From: Nocardia tenerifensis NBRC 101015
GTDB taxonomy: Bacteria; Actinomycetota; Actinomycetes; Mycobacteriales; Mycobacteriaceae
NCBI RefSeq assembly: GCF_000308715.1
Contig: NZ_BAGH01000599.1
Location: 1-43,803 of the forward strand
Direction: 5' to 3'
Length of the DNA stretch: 43,803 nucleotides
This document shows positions 39,427-43,803 of the stretch, one piece after another. A program made the position numbers and the translations under genes. Each line of letters starts with the position of its first letter. Position 1 is the first letter of the stretch. The notes beneath the pieces were generated by a model that saw only the letters and a program-made list of their open reading frames with translations, was not told the DNA's origin and searched no databases.

Positions 39427-40340
39427 ACGATCCTTTCCTGATCACCGGGGCCACTTCAGGTTTGGGCCTGGCCACCGCGAAAAGTCTGGCGCACCAGGGC
39501 GTTCCGACGCTGCTCGGTTGCCGTGACACCCATCGGGCCGTGCGCGCGAAGCAGGCGATCCTGGCCGAGGTTCCCGATGCCTCGCTGGACACGATCCCAC
39601 TCGACCTGGCGTCGATCGACTCGGTGCGGGAGGCGACGGCACGGATCACCGCGCGGGAGACACGGCTCGCCGGAATCATCTGCAACGCGGGCGTGCAGAT
39701 CGTCAGCGGGGTCGAGACCTCCGCCGACGGATACGAGATGACCTTCGCGACAAATCATCTCGGCCATTTTCAACTGGTCACCGAGTTGGTCGATCGGCTC
39801 GGCCCGGGTGCGCGGATCATCGTGGTGTCCAGCGATGTGCATCAGGGACCGGGTAAGTCGGGCGGCTTCCCCGCGCCACAGTGGGCGCCGCCCGCGGAAC
39901 TGGCCGACCCCGCGGTTCAGCGGCAACGCGCGTCGAGCCGGGACGGTCGCGTTCGTTACGCGACGTCCAAGCTGGCCAATGTGTATTTCGCCTATGAGTT
40001 GGCCGATCGCCTCCGGCCGCTCGGCATCACGGTCACTGCTTTCGATCCGGGGCTGATCCCCGAGACCGGTCTGTCCCGGAACTACCCGACGCCGCTGCGT
40101 CAGGGATATCGATTGATGGCACCGTTGATCCGGTGGCTGGTGCCGGTGGCCCGGCCGCTGCACCGATCGGCGGGCGACCTGGCGTGGCTGGCGACGGCGC
40201 CCGAGCTCGCGCAGACCACGCGCCGCTATTTCACCGGTCGAGACGAACTGCCCAGCGCCGCGGAATCCTACGATCGCGAACGCGCCGGCGAGCTGTGGGA
40301 AGTCTCCGAGCGGCTGGTCCGCCGGGCCCGGCCCGCGTAA
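39423..40340 (+). CDS. SDR family oxidoreductase (retinol dehydrogenase/protochlorophyllide reductase-like)
   Basis: A 305-residue classical SDR from GTG 39423 (overlaps the DUF2505 stop as GTGA). Motifs: TGATSGLG (residues about 8-15), an LDLASIDSVR acidic strand, CNAGV (NAG), SSDVHQ, and YATSKLAN (Tyr-x-x-x-Lys). The length and the tail after YATSKLANVYFAYELADRL match the RDH/POR-like group that works on large hydrophobic substrates. It is the last gene of the operon and is convergent with a methyltransferase operon across a terminator-like repeat. It probably reduces a ketone of the putative polyketide. Confidence 0.87.
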   Translation: MNDPFLITGATSGLGLATAKSLAHQGVPTLLGCRDTHRAVRAKQAILAEVPDASLDTIPLDLASIDSVREATARITARETRLAGIICNAGVQIVSGVETSADGYEMTFATNHLGHFQLVTELVDRLGPGARIIVVSSDVHQGPGKSGGFPAPQWAPPAELADPAVQRQRASSRDGRVRYATSKLANVYFAYELADRLRPLGITVTAFDPGLIPETGLSRNYPTPLRQGYRLMAPLIRWLVPVARPLHRSAGDLAWLATAPELAQTTRRYFTGRDELPSAAESYDRERAGELWEVSERLVRRARPA

Positions 40341-40371
40341 CTCCGGGCCGGCCCGCAGAATTCGGCCGCTG

Positions 40372-40437
40372 ACGTCTCCGGCCGGGACCGATCTGACGTC
40401 GCCATCCCGCGACGGCACCGATCTCGGCCGGAGACGT
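40372..40437. terminator. nested inverted repeat between convergent genes (bidirectional terminator-like)
   Basis: Perfect 13-bp arms ACGTCTCCGGCCG (40372-40384) and CGGCCGGAGACGT (40425-40437) enclose 40 nt. Inside, ACCGATCT occurs twice as a direct repeat (40387-40394 and 40417-40424), and GTCGC-CATCCC-GCGAC (40398-40413) forms an inner hairpin. It fills the 99-bp gap between the SDR gene (plus) and the methyltransferase gene (minus), the right place for a bidirectional terminator, with an unusually elaborate structure. Confidence 0.55.
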
Positions 40438-40439
40438 AC

Positions 40440-41147
40440 TCAGTTCTTCCTCGCGGCGCTCAGGTAAGTGGCGGATGTGTCCCAGGTTCGCCGCATGACC
40501 AGGCTGCCGTCTTTACGCTGTCCCAGGATCGTCAGACCTCGCATCTTGTCGAGCGGGGTCAGCTCCGCGTCCCGCAGGTACCGGCGCATCTCGGCGGGCT
40601 TGATGAAGTCGGCATGAGTGTGCGCGCCCTTCGGGACGATCTTCAGCACGTACTCCGGCATCCAGATCATCGTGAGACGCGCGAGAAAAGTGCGATTGAT
40701 GGTGTCGTACAGGAAGATTCCGCCGGGAGCGAGCACCCGAGCGATCTCGCGCACCGTCCGTGCCGGATCCGCCACGTGCTCTAGCACGTCGACGCAGGTG
40801 ACGATGTCGAACGCGGCGTCGGGGTGCGGCAGCCTTTCTCCGCTGCCGACCTGGTAGTCGATCCACAGCTTTTGCTGCTCAGCGTGCGCGCGGGCAGCGT
40901 CGATCAGTCGCGGGGCCGGGTCGACGCCGCTGACCGAGGCGCCGCGCGCGGCCAGGTATTCGGTGGTGAAGCCACCGCCGCACCCCACGTCGAGTACTTT
41001 CTTGCCCTTCCAGGTATCGATGAACCTGTCGAAGTACTCGAACCGTGGTTTCTGGAACGAGGCGAGGCCTTTCATCACGGAGTCGTCGTGCCACCAACTG
41101 TCGGCGAAGGCCGCGAAGAAATGGTCGTCGATCGAGTGCTCGGTCAT
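40440..41147 (-). CDS. UbiG-like SAM-dependent O-methyltransferase
   Basis: A 235-residue methyltransferase with the UbiG signature. The N-terminus FAAFADSWWHDDSVMKGLASFQKPRFEYF is followed by motif I VLDVGCGGGFTTEYLA, then GVDPAPRLIDAARAHA, then FDIVTCVDVLEHV and REIARVLAPGGIFLYDTINRTF. The C-terminus HADFIKPAEMRRYLRDA matches UbiG's substrate loop. UbiG-type enzymes O-methylate phenolic hydroxyls. It starts 28 bp after an FAD monooxygenase gene on the same strand, a pair that fits hydroxylation followed by O-methylation of an aromatic or polyketide product. Confidence 0.87.
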   Translation of the reverse strand: MTEHSIDDHFFAAFADSWWHDDSVMKGLASFQKPRFEYFDRFIDTWKGKKVLDVGCGGGFTTEYLAARGASVSGVDPAPRLIDAARAHAEQQKLWIDYQVGSGERLPHPDAAFDIVTCVDVLEHVADPARTVREIARVLAPGGIFLYDTINRTFLARLTMIWMPEYVLKIVPKGAHTHADFIKPAEMRRYLRDAELTPLDKMRGLTILGQRKDGSLVMRRTWDTSATYLSAARKN

Positions 41148-41175
41148 GTGTTTCCTGTCCGTAGATGGTCGGAGT

Positions 41176-42363
41176 TCACTTCGTCGCCGGCGATGGGGAC
41201 CATCGCGTCGCGTAGGAGATCTGGTCGCGTTCCGCGGCGCGGAAGGCCATTCGCCGCCACGCCCGCCGCATGGCGGCCGCACGCAGCCGGATGAGCAGCG
41301 GATGCTCCACCGCGCCCATGCGCCCGATCAGCCAGGCGGTGCGCTGCATCGCCGCGGTGCGGCGGCGGCGTTGTGCTTCGTAGGTGCGCAGCGCGCGCGG
41401 TAGATCCGCGGCTTCGGCGAGTGTTTCGGCGAGGATCGCCGCATCCTCGAGCGCCTGACAGGCGCCCTGGCCGATATTGAAGGTGATGGGGTGCGCGGCG
41501 TCGCCGAGCAGCGTGACCCGTCCTGTGCCCCAGCGCCGATCCGGCGGCCGATCGATGACGTCACTGCGGATGATCGCGCTTTCCGGGGTAGCGGCGAGGA
41601 TATCGCCGACCGGTGCCACCCAGTCCTGATGTCGCTGTGCGAGAAGTGTTGCCGCACTGCCGTTGTCGCGCCCTCCGGGCGGGCCGTTGGCCACGCTCAT
41701 CCAGTGCACGACACCGGGCGCGACGTCGTAGTAGGTGAATCGGGTACCCGGACCGAACAGCGCGTGAAACGTGCCCGGTGGAATCAGTTCATGGTGCATC
41801 CTGGCCTTACCGCGCCAGGCGATGTACCCGTTGTATCGAGGCGGGGTGTCGCCCAGCAGTTGAGCGCGCACGGCACTGTGGATGCCGTCGGCGCCGATCA
41901 GTAGATCGCCGGTGATCGACCCGCCGTCGGCCAGCCGCACCGTCACGCCGGCCTCGTCCTGGGTGAAGCCGACGACGCGGGCGCCCGTGCGGACGACGTC
42001 TCCGTCCAGCGCGGCACCGAGCACGCCGTGGAGCACCGAGCGCTCCACGGCGATGGTCGGGCGACCGTACTTCTCGGTGAAGCCGCCGACATCCCAGGCG
42101 CCGTACAGCTCGCCGCGGTGTGAGCCGAAGCGGCAGATGTCTTGTCTCGGCGCGATTTTCAGGACCTCGTCGGCCACGCCGAGATGATCGAGCACCAGGG
42201 TCCCGTTGGTCCAGATGTGCAGTCCGGCGCCGCCGTCACGCAGCGACTCCGAGCGTTCGAAGACGACCGGATGGAATCCGCTGCGCTGCAGAGCGAGTGC
42301 CGCTGCCAGGCCGCCGATTCCGCCGCCGGCGATGAGCACCCGCGTGCCTCGCGTACTTGTCAT
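41176..42363 (-). CDS. FAD-dependent aromatic-type monooxygenase
   Basis: A 395-residue flavoprotein of the p-hydroxybenzoate hydroxylase/UbiH type. Rossmann motif LIAGGGIGGLAAALAL is at about 9-24. The middle has the DG motif LIGADGIHSAVR, and the end has the GD motif VTLLGDAAHPITFNIGQGACQALEDA. A basic Arg-rich tail follows. These enzymes hydroxylate or epoxidise aromatic or polyketide substrates using NAD(P)H and O2. ATG 42363 has GGGAGG at 6 nt. It is divergent from the acyltransferase/carrier-protein operon across a perfect SARP-type repeat. With the downstream methyltransferase it forms a tailoring operon. Confidence 0.9.
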   Translation of the reverse strand: MTSTRGTRVLIAGGGIGGLAAALALQRSGFHPVVFERSESLRDGGAGLHIWTNGTLVLDHLGVADEVLKIAPRQDICRFGSHRGELYGAWDVGGFTEKYGRPTIAVERSVLHGVLGAALDGDVVRTGARVVGFTQDEAGVTVRLADGGSITGDLLIGADGIHSAVRAQLLGDTPPRYNGYIAWRGKARMHHELIPPGTFHALFGPGTRFTYYDVAPGVVHWMSVANGPPGGRDNGSAATLLAQRHQDWVAPVGDILAATPESAIIRSDVIDRPPDRRWGTGRVTLLGDAAHPITFNIGQGACQALEDAAILAETLAEAADLPRALRTYEAQRRRRTAAMQRTAWLIGRMGAVEHPLLIRLRAAAMRRAWRRMAFRAAERDQISYATRWSPSPATK

Positions 42364-42424
42364 GCTGCCTCCCGACACTGTGTGGCTCGTTCGCGACCAG
42401 CGTCGCGGCGCTTTCTGGCCGGGC

Positions 42425-42445
42425 GCCTCGAGTATGTCTCGAGGC
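42425..42445. promoter_or_regulatory. SARP-type repeat and palindrome between divergent tailoring and acyltransferase operons
   Basis: TCGAGTA (42428-42434), TGTC, TCGAGGC (42439-42445): heptamers 11 bp apart as in the SARP consensus. The same bases form a perfect palindrome GCCTCGAG-TATGT-CTCGAGGC (42425-42445). The site is in the 204-bp gap between the starts at 42363 (minus) and 42568 (plus), about 62-80 bp from the monooxygenase start and 123-140 bp from the acyltransferase start. A dyad plus a direct repeat could serve both promoters. Confidence 0.6.
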
Positions 42446-42567
42446 ACGCCGAAACCGGTTGATCTCCCAGTGATCTGCAAGCCATTCGGCCAGCGCGCGG
42501 TCCAGCGTCCGGCACAGCCCGGCCATGCATGCTCATAGCGCTAATCAGCAAACGAGGAGAAGAATCG

Positions 42568-43527
42568 ATGGCAATCCGACTAGACGGAGCCGTTCTGGCC
42601 ATGTTTCCCGGTCAGGGTTCGCAACGTCGTGGCATGGCCGCCGCGCTGTGCGCCGACCATCCCGAAGCCGCCGCCGTCTTCGCGACCGCCGACGCGACAC
42701 TCGGCCTGCCGATCACCGAGCTGTGCACCACGGGCGACGAGGCCGATCTGCGTCGCACCGAGCTGACCCAGCCCGCTGTGGTCGCCACCAGTCTCGCGAT
42801 ATGGAATGTGCTGCAGGCCAACGATTTCGAGCCGGACATGGTCGCCGGCCACAGCCTCGGCGAGTTCGCGGCCCTCGCCGCGGCGGGTGTGCTCACCTAC
42901 GAGCAGGCTCTGCGCCTGGTGGCCAGGCGCGGGGAGCTCATGGCGGAAGTGGCGCAGCGCGTTCCTGGCGCGATGCTGGCGGTGATCGGCCTGAGCGCCG
43001 AAACCGTCGAGCAGTTGTGCGACCGTGTCGTCGGCGCGGACGTCGCGAACTACAACGAACCCGAGCAAACCGTCGTATCCGGCACGGTGACCGCCCTGGC
43101 CGAGATCGAACGCACGGCCGGCGAGGCGGGCGCGCACAAATGCGTGTGGCTCGAGGTCGGCGCGCCGTTCCACTCGTCGCTGATGGACGCGATCGCGGCC
43201 GAGTTCGGCGCGGAACTGGACCGTCATCGCTTCGCCGATCCCCGGCTGCCGGTGCTCAGCTCGGTGACCGCCGCCCCGGTGCGCACCGGCGCCGAAGCCG
43301 AGCAGCTGCTGCGGCGCCAGCTCAGCGGCGGCGTGCAGTGGGTCGCCGTGGTGCGCACCGCGATCGCCGAAGGCTGCACGACGCTGCTCGAGGTCGGGCC
43401 GGGGCGCGCACTCACCGGATTCGCCAAACGCATCGCCCCGGAGCTGGCCGTCTTCGGCACCGGCACCACCAAATCACTGGACGCCGTGGTCGCGGCCCTC
43501 GCCACGAGCCGAAGCACGGCCGCCTGA
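42568..43527 (+). CDS. malonyl-CoA:ACP acyltransferase (FabD-like)
   Basis: A 319-residue acyltransferase. FPGQGSQ near the N-terminus, nucleophile GHSLGE (Ser96) and catalytic His202 in VGAPFHSSLM are all present, with the Arg in VARRGELM. It moves a malonyl or other acyl group from coenzyme A to an acyl carrier protein, as for fatty acid or type II/iterative polyketide synthesis. ATG 42568 has GAGGAGA upstream. It is followed 33 bp later by an ACP gene, and both point out of the window, where ketosynthase genes would be expected. As a cluster-specific copy it may prefer a particular extender; GHSLGE alone does not say which. Confidence 0.92.
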   Translation: MAIRLDGAVLAMFPGQGSQRRGMAAALCADHPEAAAVFATADATLGLPITELCTTGDEADLRRTELTQPAVVATSLAIWNVLQANDFEPDMVAGHSLGEFAALAAAGVLTYEQALRLVARRGELMAEVAQRVPGAMLAVIGLSAETVEQLCDRVVGADVANYNEPEQTVVSGTVTALAEIERTAGEAGAHKCVWLEVGAPFHSSLMDAIAAEFGAELDRHRFADPRLPVLSSVTAAPVRTGAEAEQLLRRQLSGGVQWVAVVRTAIAEGCTTLLEVGPGRALTGFAKRIAPELAVFGTGTTKSLDAVVAALATSRSTAA

Positions 43528-43560
43528 ACCCATTCGCACCACCGATCGAAGAGGAAACCG

Positions 43561-43803
43561 ATGACCGAAATCACCGAAGCCACAATCGAATCCGTCGCCG
43601 CCGCGCTCGGGCTGGACGACGACGAAGTCACCGTCGAGTCCACGTTGATCGATGAGCTGGGCGCCGAGTCCATCGATCTGCTCGACATCCTGTTCCGGAT
43701 CGAGCGCAAAACCGGCGTCAAGGTGCAGGCCGCCGACATCGGCGACGCCATCCAAGGCGGCATCCCCGACGACGAGTTCGGTGACGAGAACGAGATCGTG
43801 AGC
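43561..43803 (+). CDS. acyl carrier protein (3' end outside window)
   Basis: The first 81 residues of an ACP; no stop before the window edge. The pantetheine site is ELGAESIDLLDIL with Ser37, and the tail IGDAIQGGIPDDEFGDENEI extends past the usual ACP length. The GAESIDLLDILFRIERKTGVKV form with a long acidic tail resembles the AcpXL-like carriers found in reducing type II polyketide and specialised fatty acid clusters rather than housekeeping AcpP (DSLD). It belongs to the same operon as the acyltransferase. The exact pathway cannot be named without the genes to the right. Confidence 0.87.
   Translation, partial: MTEITEATIESVAAALGLDDDEVTVESTLIDELGAESIDLLDILFRIERKTGVKVQAADIGDAIQGGIPDDEFGDENEIVS

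Noticed and set aside
1..43803. Search for tRNA, rRNA, CRISPR arrays, insertion sequences, integrases and attachment sites.
   Set aside because: None recognised: no cloverleaf, no regularly spaced repeats and no transposase or integrase motifs.

Overview
The window is a high-GC actinobacterial chromosome segment. A full-length mycolic acid cyclopropane/methyl-transferase homologue, two SulP-carbonic anhydrase fusions of the mycobacterial type and an actinobacterial MMPL transporter point to a mycolic-acid-forming member of the Mycobacteriales. Nocardia is my best guess, by inference only. Almost all sequence is coding, no gap exceeds 300 bp, and I saw no tRNA, rRNA, insertion sequence or CRISPR array.

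Layout. (1) 1-5744, minus strand: the start of a possible FhuF-like protein, a small membrane protein, and two tandem paralogous SulP anion transporter-beta-carbonic anhydrase fusions. The two fusions share an almost identical upstream direct-repeat element, and the second also has a CRP-type palindrome. (2) 5745-23965: a phosphonate natural-product gene cluster. A central plus-strand operon (10500-17209) encodes a phosphonoacetaldehyde reductase-like enzyme, 2-hydroxyethylphosphonate dioxygenase, a D-2-hydroxyacid dehydrogenase, PEP phosphomutase with the diagnostic EDKX5N motif, an aldehyde dehydrogenase and an SDR. On one side a minus operon encodes a methyltransferase, an M20 deacylase, a free-standing condensation domain and a thioester-reductase-like SDR. 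On the other side a seven-gene minus operon encodes a second-copy-type pantothenate synthetase (PanC), a serine hydrolase, an ABC exporter, a class III aminotransferase, an adenylate-forming ligase and a carrier protein. The logic resembles the early phosphinothricin pathway (PEP, phosphonopyruvate, 2-hydroxyethylphosphonate, hydroxymethylphosphonate, oxidised C1 phosphonate). It is followed by amination and assembly on split NRPS parts, possibly with a PanC-type amide ligation. No phosphonopyruvate decarboxylase is visible.

(3) 24102-30691: a DUF6745-type gene and a small gene, divergent from a complete, tightly overlapping STM4015-4014-4013-4012-4011 cassette (LRR protein, ATP-grasp-like protein, sulfatase-like protein, two radical SAM proteins). 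This is a widespread set with no established function. (4) 30755-33663: cyclopropane mycolic acid synthase-like gene, another methyltransferase, and small membrane proteins. (5) 33782-43803: a SARP regulator, an MMPL exporter, a TetR regulator, and a set of biosynthetic genes that runs off the right edge. These are an allene-oxide-cyclase-like barrel protein, a SnoaL-like protein, a DUF2505 protein, an SDR, a UbiG-like methyltransferase, an FAD monooxygenase, a malonyl-CoA:ACP acyltransferase and an acyl carrier protein. Two of the promoter regions in this block carry TCGAG heptamer pairs spaced exactly 11 bp, the classical SARP recognition geometry. This suggests the SARP controls a polyketide-like cluster that continues beyond the window.

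The most unusual content is the phosphonate cluster with its PanC and missing decarboxylase. Next come the SARP-site pattern and the STM4011-4015 cassette.
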